A stretch of DNA of 37,613 nt from Mycobacterium sp. (lineage in GTDB: Bacteria > Actinomycetota > Actinomycetes > Mycobacteriales > Mycobacteriaceae): the NCBI GenBank assembly GCA_018883075.1, contig VEQU01000013.1, positions 1 through 37,613 of the forward strand. Reading direction: 5' to 3'. The notes under the pieces are model-generated. The model worked only from the letters and a program-made list of their open reading frames with translations, had not been told where the DNA came from and did no database searches. A program made the translations under genes and the position numbers. Positions 23,193 through 31,371 of this stretch are shown here, piece by piece. Within the stretch, counting starts at the first letter, position 1, and the number at the start of each line of letters is the position of its first letter.

Positions 23193-23644
23193 GCGCGTCG
23201 GGCCGACTCGCGCAGCTGGGTCTGACGTTGCCGGCGGTGGCCAAGCCGCTTGCCGCCTACGTGCCCGCGGTACGCACCGGCAACCTCGTCTACACCTCAG
23301 GCCAGCTTCCCTCGGTGGAGGGCGCGCTGACACATTCCGGCAAGGTCGGCGCCGAGGTGACGCCCGAGGACGCGAAGATCGCCGCACGAACCTGCGCGCT
23401 CAATGCGCTGGCCGCCGTACACGCACTCGTCGGCGTGGATGCGGTGACCCGGGTGGTCAAGGTGGTCGGGTTCGTCGCGTCGGCTCCCGGCTTCAACGGC
23501 CAGCCCGGCGTGGTCAACGGTGCCTCGGAACTGCTCGGTGAGGTATTCGGTGATGCCGGCGTCCATGCACGTTCCGCGGTCGGGGTGTCCGAACTTCCGC
23601 TCGACGCTCCGGTGGAGGTCGAACTCATCGTCGAGGTGAATTGA
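23189..23644 (+). CDS. RidA/YjgF family protein
   Basis: This 151-aa protein, the Rv3678c counterpart, belongs to the RidA superfamily (long, YjgH/TdcF-like type). The blocks are GNLVYTSGQLPSVEG and RSAVGVSELPLDAPVEVELIVEV. Classic RidA hydrolyses reactive enamine/imine intermediates and needs an Arg in its C-terminal part (IEAxA). Here that position reads VGVSELPLDAPVEVE, with an Arg earlier (HARSAVG), consistent with the family. The GTG start at 23189 overlaps the previous stop by 4 bp, and its own stop overlaps the next start as TTGA. Confidence 0.9.
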   Translation: MSASGRLAQLGLTLPAVAKPLAAYVPAVRTGNLVYTSGQLPSVEGALTHSGKVGAEVTPEDAKIAARTCALNALAAVHALVGVDAVTRVVKVVGFVASAPGFNGQPGVVNGASELLGEVFGDAGVHARSAVGVSELPLDAPVEVELIVEVN

Positions 23645-24444
23645 CCAGCGGCGCCGGCGCCCCGGCCGATCCGGCCTACGGCATCGTGCGGCCCGTGACC
23701 GCTACAGCATCGGTGCTGCTGTGCGACAACCCCGGCGTCATGACGCTGGAGGGCACCAACACCTGGCTGCTGCGCGGACCGGGCAGCGCCGAGATCGTCG
23801 TGGTGGACCCAGGGCCCGATGACGCCGCGCATATAGATCGCCTCGTGGACCTGGGCTCAATCGCCGTGGTGCTCATCAGCCACCGCCATGGTGACCACAC
23901 TGAGGGCATCGACCGGCTGGTCGCGGCCACCGGCGCGGTGGTCCGCTCGGTCGGCAGCGGGTTCCTGCGCGGGCGGGGTGGGCAGTTGCGGGACGGCGAG
24001 ATCATCGAGGCGGCGGGCCTGCGGATTCACGTGATGGCCACGCCGGGGCATACCGCGGACTCGTTGAGCTTCGTTCTCGACGACGCCGTGCTGACGGGTG
24101 ACACGGTGCTGGGACGAGGCACCACCGTCATCGACGATGAAGACGGGAGTCTGTCGGAGTATCTGGACTCGTTGCGCCGGCTGCAGGGCCTCGGCTCCCG
24201 GATCGTGCTGCCCGGTCACGGACCCGAACTGCCCGATCTGCGTGATGTCGCGGCGATGTACCTGGCTCACCGGTCGGAGCGGCTCGAGCAGATCAGGCAG
24301 GCACTGTCGGTGCTCGGTGACGATGCCACGGCGCGGCAGGTGGTCGAGCATGTCTATGCCGAAGTCGACGAGTCGCTGTGGGAGGCGGCCGAAAGTTCGG
24401 TGCGTGCGCAGTTGGACTATCTGGCCGGCGCCGCGGGAGCCTGA
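23641..24444 (+). CDS. metallo-beta-lactamase fold hydrolase (Rv3677c-like)
   Basis: This 267-aa MBL-fold protein of the LACTB2/glyoxalase II type has the metal motif SHRHGDH (HxHxDH), then MATPGHTADSL, VLTGDTVLG and LPGHGP, the expected ligand series for two zinc ions. After the MBL domain, a C-terminal winged-helix-like part (about 205-267, DATARQVVEHVYAEVDESLW) resembles the tail of LACTB2-type proteins. The reaction could be thioester hydrolysis or nuclease activity; the substrate is unknown. The TTG start at 23641 overlaps the RidA stop by 4 bp. It ends 9 nt from the convergent crp stop. Confidence 0.92.
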   Translation: MTSGAGAPADPAYGIVRPVTATASVLLCDNPGVMTLEGTNTWLLRGPGSAEIVVVDPGPDDAAHIDRLVDLGSIAVVLISHRHGDHTEGIDRLVAATGAVVRSVGSGFLRGRGGQLRDGEIIEAAGLRIHVMATPGHTADSLSFVLDDAVLTGDTVLGRGTTVIDDEDGSLSEYLDSLRRLQGLGSRIVLPGHGPELPDLRDVAAMYLAHRSERLEQIRQALSVLGDDATARQVVEHVYAEVDESLWEAAESSVRAQLDYLAGAAGA

Positions 24445-24453
24445 GCCGACCTG

Positions 24454-25128
24454 CTAACGAGCCCGCCGGGCCAGCCGTTCGGAATCGCAGATCAGGACGC
24501 TCTTGCCCTCCAGGCGGATCCAGCCCCGGTGCGCGAAGTCGGCCAGTGCCTTGTTGACCGTCTCACGTGAGGCGCCGACCAGTTGGGCGATCTCCTCCTG
24601 CGTCAGGTCGTGGGTGACCCTCATGGCGCCACCCTCCTGGGTGCCGAACCGCTGGGCGAGTTGCAACAACTGCTTGGCCACCCGTCCCGGTACGTCGGTG
24701 AAGATCAGGTCGGCAAGATTGTTGTTGGTGCGGCGCAGCCGCCGGGCCAGCACCCGCAGGAGCTGTTCGGCGATCTCCGGGCGGTCGGCGATCCACGCCC
24801 GCAGGGCGTCGCGATCCATCGACACCGCCCGCACCTCGGTGATGGTGGTGGCGCTGGACGTCCGGGGTCCGGGGTCGAAGATGGACAGCTCCCCGAACAT
24901 GTCTGAGGGACCCATGATTGTCAGCAGGTTTTCGCGCCCGTCCGGCGATCGCCTGCCGATCTTCACCTTGCCGGTGACGATGATGTAGAGCCGGTCTCCG
25001 GGCTCCCCCTCGGAGAACACCGTGTGGCCCCGCGGGAAGTCCACCGGCTGAAGTTGCTTGGTCAACGCTGATACAGCGCTGGTATCGACACCCTGGAAGA
25101 TTCCGGCCCTGGCCAGGATCTCGTCCAC
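24454..25128 (-). CDS. crp: cAMP receptor protein Crp
   Basis: This 224-aa transcription factor has the length of Rv3676. The N-terminal cyclic-nucleotide domain contains the phosphate-binding cassette [17 protein letters not shown]. The long dimer helix is [18 protein letters not shown]. The C-terminal winged helix has recognition helix [16 protein letters not shown]. It controls many genes in response to cAMP, with sites of the TGTGA-N6-TCACA type (established for M. tuberculosis). The GTG at 25128 is chosen by homology ([13 protein letters not shown]) and by GAGAGG 5 nt upstream. Frames extended further upstream lack support. Confidence 0.96.
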   Translation of the reverse strand: MDEILARAGIFQGVDTSAVSALTKQLQPVDFPRGHTVFSEGEPGDRLYIIVTGKVKIGRRSPDGRENLLTIMGPSDMFGELSIFDPGPRTSSATTITEVRAVSMDRDALRAWIADRPEIAEQLLRVLARRLRRTNNNLADLIFTDVPGRVAKQLLQLAQRFGTQEGGAMRVTHDLTQEEIAQLVGASRETVNKALADFAHRGWIRLEGKSVLICDSERLARRAR

Positions 25129-25224
25129 AGTCGCCTCTCTCACCTGATCGGTGGCCGCACATGCGCAAGCCAAGCCCCCACAGTGCCAGTCTATTGCTTT
25201 GCCTCGCCCCGGGACGGGGAAACG

Positions 25225-25485
25225 CTACACGCGATCGGCGGCTCCCGCCGGTTGGAGCAACCGATTGGGGCGGGTGGGCAGCCCTGGCTCGTCGAGCAGC
25301 GGGTCCGGTCCGCCCGCAAGCCACCGGGCCGCCGTTTCGCAGGCCGACCGGGCGGCCTTCTCCGATTCAGTGCCGGTATCGCCGGCGGTCGGTCGGTCGC
25401 CGTGCATCACGCTCTCCAGCCGCTGCATGGCCAGCGTCGACACCATCAACATCCCGGGCATGAGCGCTGCGAGCATCCAGGACAT
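25225..25485 (-). CDS. small Rv3675-like protein, unknown function
   Basis: This 86-aa protein has the N-terminus MSWMLAALMPGMLMVSTLAMQRLE, a hydrophobic segment like that of Rv3675 in the same position next to crp. The rest is polar, and it is shorter than the M. tuberculosis form as I recall it. It is probably a single-pass membrane protein. It reads in the same direction as crp, about 96 nt before it, and is divergent from nth. Function is unknown. Confidence 0.75.
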   Translation of the reverse strand: MSWMLAALMPGMLMVSTLAMQRLESVMHGDRPTAGDTGTESEKAARSACETAARWLAGGPDPLLDEPGLPTRPNRLLQPAGAADRV

Positions 25486-25569
25486 AGCCGGGTAGTTAAC
25501 CGGCGCCAGGTCTCGTGGCGGTCACGAATCGTCACCGGTCTGTCGCCGTTACGGCGATCGGCGATCCCC

Positions 25570-25575
25570 TACCCT
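25570..25575 (+). promoter_or_regulatory. candidate -10 box of the nth-marP operon
   Basis: TACCCT lies exactly 7 nt before the GTG start of nth. No Shine-Dalgarno sequence is present. This fits a leaderless transcript. Confidence 0.5.
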
Positions 25576-25582
25576 GACATTC

Positions 25583-26356
25583 GTGGGGAGCCGCAAATCC
25601 GGCCTTGGCGCGCCGCGTTCGCCGAAGAAGTGGGCTGCCGAGACGCACCTCGGGCTCGTCCGCCGCGCGCGGAGGATGAACCGCACACTCGCCGTCGCCT
25701 TCCCGCACGTGTACTGCGAACTCGACTTCACCAACCCGTTGGAACTCACGGTCGCGACCATCCTGTCGGCCCAGAGCACCGATAAGCGGGTCAACCTCAC
25801 CACACCCGCGCTGTTCGCCAGGTACCGGACCGCACACGACTACGCCGCCGCAGACCGATCGGAACTCGAAGAGCTGATCCGCCCGACCGGTTTCTTCCGC
25901 ACCAAGGCCAACTCGCTGATGCGGCTCGGCGCCGAACTCGTCGATCGGTTCGGCGGTGAGGTGCCCCGCACGCTGGACGAACTGGTGACACTGCCCGGAG
26001 TCGGACGCAAGACCGCCAACGTGATCCTGGGCAACGCCTTCGACATCCCGGGCATCACCGTCGACACTCACTTCGGCCGGCTGGTGCGCCGCTGGCGGTG
26101 GACCGATCAGACCGACCCGGTCAAGGTCGAGCATGCGGTGGGTGAGCTCATCGACCGCAAGGAGTGGACGCTGCTGAGCCATCGTGTGATCTTCCACGGG
26201 CGCAGGGTGTGCCACGCCCGCAAGCCGGCCTGCGGGGTGTGCGTGCTGGCCTCCGACTGCCCGTCCTTCGGCGCCGGCCCGGTCGATCCGCTGCTGGCCG
26301 CGCCACTGGTGAAGGGTCCCGAGACCGAACATCTGCTGGCTCTCGCCGGGCTGTAG
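25583..26356 (+). CDS. nth: endonuclease III
   Basis: This 257-aa bifunctional DNA glycosylase/AP lyase acts on oxidised pyrimidines. The helix-hairpin-helix [14 protein letters not shown] carries catalytic Lys143. Catalytic Asp161 is in TVDTHFGR. The 4Fe-4S cluster ligands are Cys210, Cys217, Cys220 and Cys226 (pattern C-X6-C-X2-C-X5-C). The N-terminus is about 12 residues longer than in M. tuberculosis. The GTG at 25583 is supported by the -10 box 7 nt upstream. It begins an operon with the thioredoxin, NUDIX and marP genes. Confidence 0.95.
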   Translation: MGSRKSGLGAPRSPKKWAAETHLGLVRRARRMNRTLAVAFPHVYCELDFTNPLELTVATILSAQSTDKRVNLTTPALFARYRTAHDYAAADRSELEELIRPTGFFRTKANSLMRLGAELVDRFGGEVPRTLDELVTLPGVGRKTANVILGNAFDIPGITVDTHFGRLVRRWRWTDQTDPVKVEHAVGELIDRKEWTLLSHRVIFHGRRVCHARKPACGVCVLASDCPSFGAGPVDPLLAAPLVKGPETEHLLALAGL

Positions 26357-26366
26357 CGGAGCAGGC

Positions 26367-27008
26367 ATGCGGACCTCGACGCGCTGGACGGTGGCCGTGC
26401 TGGCGGTGGTGACGGCGTTGGCCATCGCTCTGGTCGCCCAACTTCGCCACGATTCCGCTCCGCAAGACGACGCCCCCGCATCGCAGGCCGCACGCACCCA
26501 TCGCGACGCGGACACCGCCGAGGCGCTGGCCGGCCCACGGCGACGGGCGGCGCTGCCCCCCTGCCCGGGCGCGCTCGGCGGTGCCGGTCCTGAGGCGTTG
26601 CGTGGCATCGTCGTGGAATGCGCGGCCGACGGGTCCGAGGTGGATGTGGCGCAGGCCCTGGCCGGCCGAACCGTCGTGCTCAATCTCTGGGCGTACTGGT
26701 GCGGCCCCTGTGCCGAGGAGCTACCGGCAATGCAGCGCTACCAGCAGCAGGTCGGTGATCGGGTGGCGGTGATCACGGTGCACCAGGACGAGAACGAGAC
26801 GGCGGCACTGATCCGGATGGCCGAACTCGGGGTGCGGCTGCCGGTGTTACAGGACGGTCGCCGCAGTATCGGCGCCGCCCTCGCCGTTCCCAACGTCATG
26901 CCTGCAACCGTGGTGCTGCGCGGGGACGGTAGCGTGGCCAAAGTGCTGCCGCTGCCCTTCACCAGTGCCGATGAGATCGCCGCGGCGGTGTCGTCCGCGC
27001 TTGGGTGA
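26367..27008 (+). CDS. membrane-anchored TlpA-like thioredoxin (Rv3673c-like)
   Basis: This 213-aa protein has an N-terminal signal anchor (residues about 7-26). A low-complexity linker follows, then a thioredoxin fold with active site WAYWCGPC and the cis-Pro region VPNVMPATVVL. The domain lies outside the membrane and likely reduces or isomerises disulfides in exported proteins. Two further cysteines, in PPCPGAL and VVECAADG, precede the active site. The gene lies 10 nt after nth, so cotranscription is likely. Its position before marP is conserved, and MarP needs a disulfide, which makes a functional link conceivable (inference). Confidence 0.92.
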   Translation: MRTSTRWTVAVLAVVTALAIALVAQLRHDSAPQDDAPASQAARTHRDADTAEALAGPRRRAALPPCPGALGGAGPEALRGIVVECAADGSEVDVAQALAGRTVVLNLWAYWCGPCAEELPAMQRYQQQVGDRVAVITVHQDENETAALIRMAELGVRLPVLQDGRRSIGAALAVPNVMPATVVLRGDGSVAKVLPLPFTSADEIAAAVSSALG

Positions 27009-27070
27009 CCGCTGGTGGCAATGATCGGCGGGCACGATATACGGGCACGACTGAGGATGGGAGTCGGTAG

Positions 27071-27838
27071 GTGAGCGCAGCGCACTCGCTCACGCCTGCG
27101 GCGTCCCCGCCCTGGCTCACGCCACTGGTGCGCAACGTCGATCAGGTACCGCAGGCCTACCGCCGCCGGGTGCCTCCCGACGTGCTGACCGCGTTGACCG
27201 GTGCCCGAAGCGCGTCCGAGGCGGCGCGCTCGGGCCGCGACGCGGCCGTGCTGGTGCTGTTCTCCGGCCCGGACGCCGACCACCCTGAGGGTCATGTCCC
27301 CGAGGATTCGGACCTTCTGCTGACCGTGCGGGCCGGCACGCTGCGCCACCATGCCGGGCAGGCGGCCTTCCCCGGCGGCGCCGCCGACCCCGGTGACACC
27401 GGCCCGGTACACACCGCACTGCGGGAGGCGCAGGAGGAGACCGGCATCGACCCGGTCCGGTTGTCGCCGTTGGCGACGATGGAGCGAATGTTCATTCCGC
27501 CGTCCGGTTTCCATGTCGTGCCCGTGCTGGCGTACTCGTCCGATCCGGGGCCGGTCGCCGTCGTCGACGAGTCCGAGACCGCGGTGGTGGCCCGTGTCCC
27601 ACTGCGGGCGTTCATCAATCCCCGCAACCGGCTCATGGTGTACCGGACCGGCAGTCCGTCGCGCTGGGCGGGACCGGCGTTTCTGCTCAACGAGATGTTG
27701 GTCTGGGGATTCACCGGTCACGTAATCTCAGCGATGCTCGATGTGGCCGGCTGGGCACAACCATGGGACACCGACGACGTCCGGGAACTGGACGAGGCGA
27801 TGGCGCTCGTCGCCCACGACAGTGAGGAACCGCAGTGA
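27071..27838 (+). CDS. NUDIX hydrolase, CoA pyrophosphatase-like (Rv3672c-like)
   Basis: This 255-aa protein has a NUDIX box, GGAADPGDTGPVHTALREAQ followed by EETGI, with the REAQEETG core. The upstream AGQAAFPGGA matches the NudL/CoA diphosphatase subgroup (LxxHxGQxxFPGG). It probably cleaves CoA or related nucleoside diphosphates. The GTG at 27071 is preceded by GGGAG with about 7-nt spacing. Its stop overlaps the marP start as GTGA. Confidence 0.92.
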   Translation: MSAAHSLTPAASPPWLTPLVRNVDQVPQAYRRRVPPDVLTALTGARSASEAARSGRDAAVLVLFSGPDADHPEGHVPEDSDLLLTVRAGTLRHHAGQAAFPGGAADPGDTGPVHTALREAQEETGIDPVRLSPLATMERMFIPPSGFHVVPVLAYSSDPGPVAVVDESETAVVARVPLRAFINPRNRLMVYRTGSPSRWAGPAFLLNEMLVWGFTGHVISAMLDVAGWAQPWDTDDVRELDEAMALVAHDSEEPQ

Positions 27839-29022
27839 CGAGTTCGCAATGGCTGGACATCGCGATCATCGCGGTCGCTCTCGTCGCGGCAATATCCGGT
27901 TGGCGATCCGGTGCGCTGGGCTCGCTGCTGTCTTTCGTCGGGGTCGTCCTCGGCGCCATCGCCGGAGTGATGCTGGCTCCGCACATCGTGGGGGGTATCG
28001 ACTCGCCCCGGACGAAGCTGTTCGCCGCGCTGTTCTTGATCCTGGCCCTCGTCGTGGTGGGTGAGGTCGCGGGAGTCATCCTCGGCCGCGCCGTGCGCGG
28101 TTCGATACGCAGCAGCGGTATCCGTGCGGTCGACTCCGTCGTCGGTGTGGTGTTGCAACTGCTCGTCGTCGTAGTGGCCGCGTGGCTGCTGGCGACTCCG
28201 CTCACGTCGACCGACCAAACGAGCCTCGCGGCGGCGGTGCGCGGGTCCAAGGTGGTCGCAGAGGTGGACAAGTACGCACCGGACTGGCTGCGTGCCGTGC
28301 CCAAACGGATGTCCTCGCTGCTGAGCACCTCAGGCCTGCCCGATGTGCTCGAGCCGTTCGGCCGCACACCCATCCAGGCGGTCGACGCCCCGGATGCGTC
28401 GCTGGCCGACAGCCTCGTTGTCGCGACCTCGCGCCCCAGTGTGGTCAAGATCCGGGGAGTGGCGCCGAGTTGCCAAAAGGTCCTCGAGGGAACCGGTTTC
28501 GTCGTCGCCCCCAACCGGGTTATGTCCAACGCGCATGTCGTCGCTGGCTCGGACAGTGTGACCGTCGAGGCCGAGGGCGCCGAGTACGCGGCCACTGTGG
28601 TGTCCTACGACCCCGATGCCGACATCTCGATCCTCGACGTTCCGAATCTCCCGCAGAAGCCCCTGCTGTTCGCCGAACAGCCGGCGAAGACCGGCACGGA
28701 TGCGGTGGTGCTGGGCTTCCCCGGGGGCGGCGATTTCGCAGCCACCCCGGCGCGGGTCCGGGAGATCATCGAATTGAGCGGACCGGACATTTACAAGACC
28801 AAAACCGTCAACCGGGAGGTCTACACGATCCGCGGAACCGTTCGGCAGGGCAATTCCGGTGGCCCGATGATCAATCGCTCCGGGGAGGTGATCGGCGTGG
28901 TGTTCGGCGCTGCCGTCGATGACAACGACACCGGCTTCGTCATGACCGCCGATGAGGTGTCCCGGCAACTAGCCAGGATCGGCAACAGCGCAAAGGTGCC
29001 GACCGGGGTGTGCGTCAAGTAG
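27835..29022 (+). CDS. marP: MarP, periplasmic acid-resistance serine protease
   Basis: This 395-aa protein has four N-terminal transmembrane helices (about residues 8-26, 32-50, 63-84 and 102-121). A chymotrypsin-like protease domain follows. The catalytic residues by alignment with Rv3671c are His234 (SNAHVV), Asp263 (PDADISI) and Ser341 (QGNSGGP). Cys213 and Cys393 are placed like the disulfide pair that activates the M. tuberculosis enzyme. MarP is needed for survival in acid and oxidative stress there and cleaves the hydrolase RipA. The GTG start overlaps the NUDIX stop by 4 bp. The 3' end overlaps convergent ephE by 8 bp. Confidence 0.96.
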   Translation: MTSSQWLDIAIIAVALVAAISGWRSGALGSLLSFVGVVLGAIAGVMLAPHIVGGIDSPRTKLFAALFLILALVVVGEVAGVILGRAVRGSIRSSGIRAVDSVVGVVLQLLVVVVAAWLLATPLTSTDQTSLAAAVRGSKVVAEVDKYAPDWLRAVPKRMSSLLSTSGLPDVLEPFGRTPIQAVDAPDASLADSLVVATSRPSVVKIRGVAPSCQKVLEGTGFVVAPNRVMSNAHVVAGSDSVTVEAEGAEYAATVVSYDPDADISILDVPNLPQKPLLFAEQPAKTGTDAVVLGFPGGGDFAATPARVREIIELSGPDIYKTKTVNREVYTIRGTVRQGNSGGPMINRSGEVIGVVFGAAVDDNDTGFVMTADEVSRQLARIGNSAKVPTGVCVK

Positions 29023-29962
29023 AGCCCGCGAGGAATCGCGCCAGGTGGTCATTGACCTCCCGCGGCGCCTCTTCGTGGGCGTAATGGCCCGCACCTGGTA
29101 TCTGAGTGAACTTTCCGCCCGGGGCGTAGCGGCGGCTGCCCCGAACCGGGTCGTCCAGGACATAGGGATCGCCGCCGCCGCGCATATGAAGCATCGGGAT
29201 ATCGAGCTTGCGGTCCATAAGTGCCATGAATCGGCCGCCCTCGCTTCGGACTTGGCTGCGGACCGCCCATCGCTGGTACTCCAGCGCTGAATGTGCGGCA
29301 GCCGGGATCTGGATGGCCTGGCGCAGATGCGGCATGGTTTCTGCGAAATCCTCGGAGGCCTGCCATTGCGCCGATGCGCGACTACGCACCAGCAGTTCCA
29401 ACTGCAGGGCGTCGTCACGGGTGAGCATCCGTTCGGGGCGGCGCGGAACCTGATAGCTCAGCAGGGTGGGAAGCAGAGCGCGGGCCTGTTCCCGGCACGT
29501 CAGCACCGAGTGCCGCAGCGCCCCGGGATGCGGCGAGCTGACCAGTGCGACGGCCGTGACGACCCGCGCATGCAGTACCGCGGTCGCCCAGCACACCAGT
29601 CCTCCGTCGGCGTGCCCGACCAGAGTGGCCGAACGGTGTCCGAGCGCGCGGATCAATCCGGCTGTGTCTCCGGCCAGCGTCCATCCGTCATAGCCGCGGG
29701 GAGGTTTGTCGCTGCCGCCGTATCCCCGCAGATCCACGGCCACCAATCGGGCACCGGACAGGCCGCGCAACTGATGACGCCATGACCACCAGAATGATCC
29801 GAAGCCATGCAGGAACAGCACCAGCGGACGGGCGGTCGGAGGAGTGTCGTCACCGTTGGTGGACGCCTCGACACACTGGAAGCGGATTCCATTGGCGTGG
29901 ACGTCGTGATGGCGCCAGGGGCCTGCGAGCCGGGTGACCGACGGGTCCGGCGGGGCTCTCAC
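29015..29962 (-). CDS. ephE: epoxide hydrolase-like alpha/beta hydrolase EphE
   Basis: This 315-aa protein corresponds to Rv3670. The oxyanion motif HGFG is in LVLFLHGFGSFW. The nucleophile is probably Asp119 in LVGHADGG, where serine hydrolases would have Ser, consistent with epoxide hydrolase chemistry. The catalytic His is in GAGHYAHEE. A cap domain lies at about residues 140-240. The true substrate is unknown. The GTG at 29962 is chosen because it overlaps the upstream stop as GTGA and gives a homologous N-terminus (PDPSVTRLAGPW). A longer frame to 30184 is antisense-like within the upstream gene and is rejected. Confidence 0.92.
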   Translation of the reverse strand: MRAPPDPSVTRLAGPWRHHDVHANGIRFQCVEASTNGDDTPPTARPLVLFLHGFGSFWWSWRHQLRGLSGARLVAVDLRGYGGSDKPPRGYDGWTLAGDTAGLIRALGHRSATLVGHADGGLVCWATAVLHARVVTAVALVSSPHPGALRHSVLTCREQARALLPTLLSYQVPRRPERMLTRDDALQLELLVRSRASAQWQASEDFAETMPHLRQAIQIPAAAHSALEYQRWAVRSQVRSEGGRFMALMDRKLDIPMLHMRGGGDPYVLDDPVRGSRRYAPGGKFTQIPGAGHYAHEEAPREVNDHLARFLAGST

Positions 29963-30474
29963 CAGCCGGATAGGTCGGTGCTGACCTGTGCCGGCGACGC
30001 GGGCGCGGCGGGGGTCTGCGGCCGCGACTGGCCCGGGGTCAGAGCGGCGGTCGTCTCCTTCACCGAGGCGATCGTCTGCTGCGGCCCGCGGATCCGGCGG
30101 ACCCGGAGGTAGCCGATGAGGCCCAGGACCGCGGTGGTGACCAACATCAGCACGAAGACGATGAGGAACGCCGCCCACCGCCACAGCCAGGTGTCCAGAA
30201 GCTCGGCCAGGAAGAAGAACATGAAGAAGGTGGAATACAGCAGCACCACCAGCGCCAGGATGAAGAAGACGCTGCCGGTCAGACCCTTCTTGACATCGCG
30301 GGTGATCTCCGATTTCGCCAGTTCGACCTCGGCCCGCACCAGGGTCGACACCTGGCTGGTGGCGTCGCGGACCAGGTCGCCGATGGACGGATTGGCGGGC
30401 ATCGCATGGGGATCTACCAGCGGAATCGACGTCGCACTGGCGGGAACCCCGGTTTTGCGATCCCGATCGGTCAC
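29959..30474 (-). CDS. YqjE/holin-superfamily III-like membrane protein (Rv3669-like)
   Basis: This 171-aa protein has a conserved amphipathic helix GDLVRDATSQVSTLVRAEVE near its N-terminus. Two transmembrane helices follow (about residues 68-92 and 102-124), and a Pro/Ala-rich tail extends from 142. The layout matches Actinobacterial_HOL-X/YqjE proteins annotated as phage holin-like, but no phage genes are nearby. Its role is unknown; the coupling with ephE by GTGA overlap is conserved. The GTG start at 30474 is decided by GGAGGA with 6-nt spacing. Two repeats of GGGGTATMCGAC lie upstream. Confidence 0.88.
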   Translation of the reverse strand: MTDRDRKTGVPASATSIPLVDPHAMPANPSIGDLVRDATSQVSTLVRAEVELAKSEITRDVKKGLTGSVFFILALVVLLYSTFFMFFFLAELLDTWLWRWAAFLIVFVLMLVTTAVLGLIGYLRVRRIRGPQQTIASVKETTAALTPGQSRPQTPAAPASPAQVSTDLSGW

Positions 30475-30489
30475 GGTTTGTCCTCCAGT

Positions 30490-30516
30490 GTCGGATACCC
30501 CAAAGTCGTATACCCC
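30490..30516. repeat. 15-bp-spaced GTCGKATACCCC direct repeat
   Basis: GTCGGATACCCC (30490-30501) and GTCGTATACCCC (30505-30516) are direct repeats offset by 15 bp. A third partial copy, GGATACCC, is at 30566-30573. They lie between the divergent Rv3669-like gene and the secreted protease. On the minus strand they read GGGGTAT, which resembles a SigF-type -10, but no GTTT-type -35 is found at the right distance. They could be binding sites. Confidence 0.5.
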
Positions 30517-30649
30517 GCTCTCTCAGCGCGGTCGCGGTTCATGTTGCCATGCCGGACTCGCGCCCGGATACCCGTCGCTCTGTTACGCAAGTTACTGGTG
30601 TGACCCAGCTAGACTGGGCGTCCGAACGTGACGTCGATGGAGGTTCGCC

Positions 30650-31369
30650 GTGCTCACCGCATCCCGTGCAGGCCGGCTGTCAGGGGCTGCGGTCCTGGCG
30701 GCCGCCGCACTGCTGGCTGGCGCGCCCCCCGGTGCAGCCGTGGAGAAGGTGGTCATCGGCGGCGGCGCGGGCATCGTGGTCGAGGGTGACACCTACTGCA
30801 CGCTGACCGCGGTCGGCAACGACCGCACCGGAGCGCTGATCGGATTCACCTCCGCCCACTGCGGCGCCCCGGGGGCGCAGGTCGCTTCGGAGGCCGCTCC
30901 GGACGCCGGGGTGATCGGAACGATGGTGGCCGGCAACGACGGCCTGGACTACGCGGTGATCCGGTTCGATCCGGCCAAGGTCGACCCGGTCTCGAACTGG
31001 AACGGCTTCGCCATCGACGGCATCGGACCGGATCCGGTGTTCGGGCAGGTGGCGTGCAAACTCGGTCGCACCACCGGTTACTCGTGCGGTGTCACCTGGG
31101 GCCCCGGTGAGGACCCGGGCACCATCGTCAACCAGGTGTGCGGCCAGCCCGGCGACTCCGGCGCACCGGTCACGGTCAACAACAAGCTCGTCGGCATGAT
31201 TCACGGAGCCTTCACCGAGGGCCTGCCGACGTGCATCATCAAGTACATCCCGCTCCACACTCCCGCGGTGACGATGTCGATGAATGCAATCCTGGCCGAC
31301 CTCGCCGCCAAAGACCGTCCGGGTGCGGGATTCGTGCCGACGGCCAATCCGGCGCCGGGACCCGCCTGA
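30650..31369 (+). CDS. secreted S1-family serine protease (Rv3668c-like)
   Basis: This 239-aa protein has a signal peptide: basic MLTASRAGR, a hydrophobic stretch at about 10-26, and a likely cleavage site near APPGAAVEK. The mature domain is chymotrypsin-like with catalytic His in FTSAHCG, Asp in GLDYAVIRF and Ser in QPGDSGAPV. Several cysteines (TYCT, AHCG, ACKLG, YSCG, QVCG, PTCI) suggest up to three disulfides. It is probably an exported alpha-lytic-protease-type enzyme without a long prodomain. The GTG at 30650 is preceded by GGAGG (30639-30643) at 6-nt spacing. TAGACT at 30610-30615 is a likely -10 box. Confidence 0.92.
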   Translation: MLTASRAGRLSGAAVLAAAALLAGAPPGAAVEKVVIGGGAGIVVEGDTYCTLTAVGNDRTGALIGFTSAHCGAPGAQVASEAAPDAGVIGTMVAGNDGLDYAVIRFDPAKVDPVSNWNGFAIDGIGPDPVFGQVACKLGRTTGYSCGVTWGPGEDPGTIVNQVCGQPGDSGAPVTVNNKLVGMIHGAFTEGLPTCIIKYIPLHTPAVTMSMNAILADLAAKDRPGAGFVPTANPAPGPA

Positions 31370-31371
31370 GG

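Noticed and set aside
29963-30184. Extended N-terminus of ephE
   Set aside because: The extension lies wholly within the Rv3669-like gene in another frame and is Arg/Gly/Pro-rich. The GTGA overlap at 29959-29962 gives a start that matches homologues.
29959-30474. Prophage remnant because of the holin-like protein
   Set aside because: No other phage genes, attachment sites or composition change are nearby. The gene is part of a conserved mycobacterial pair with ephE.
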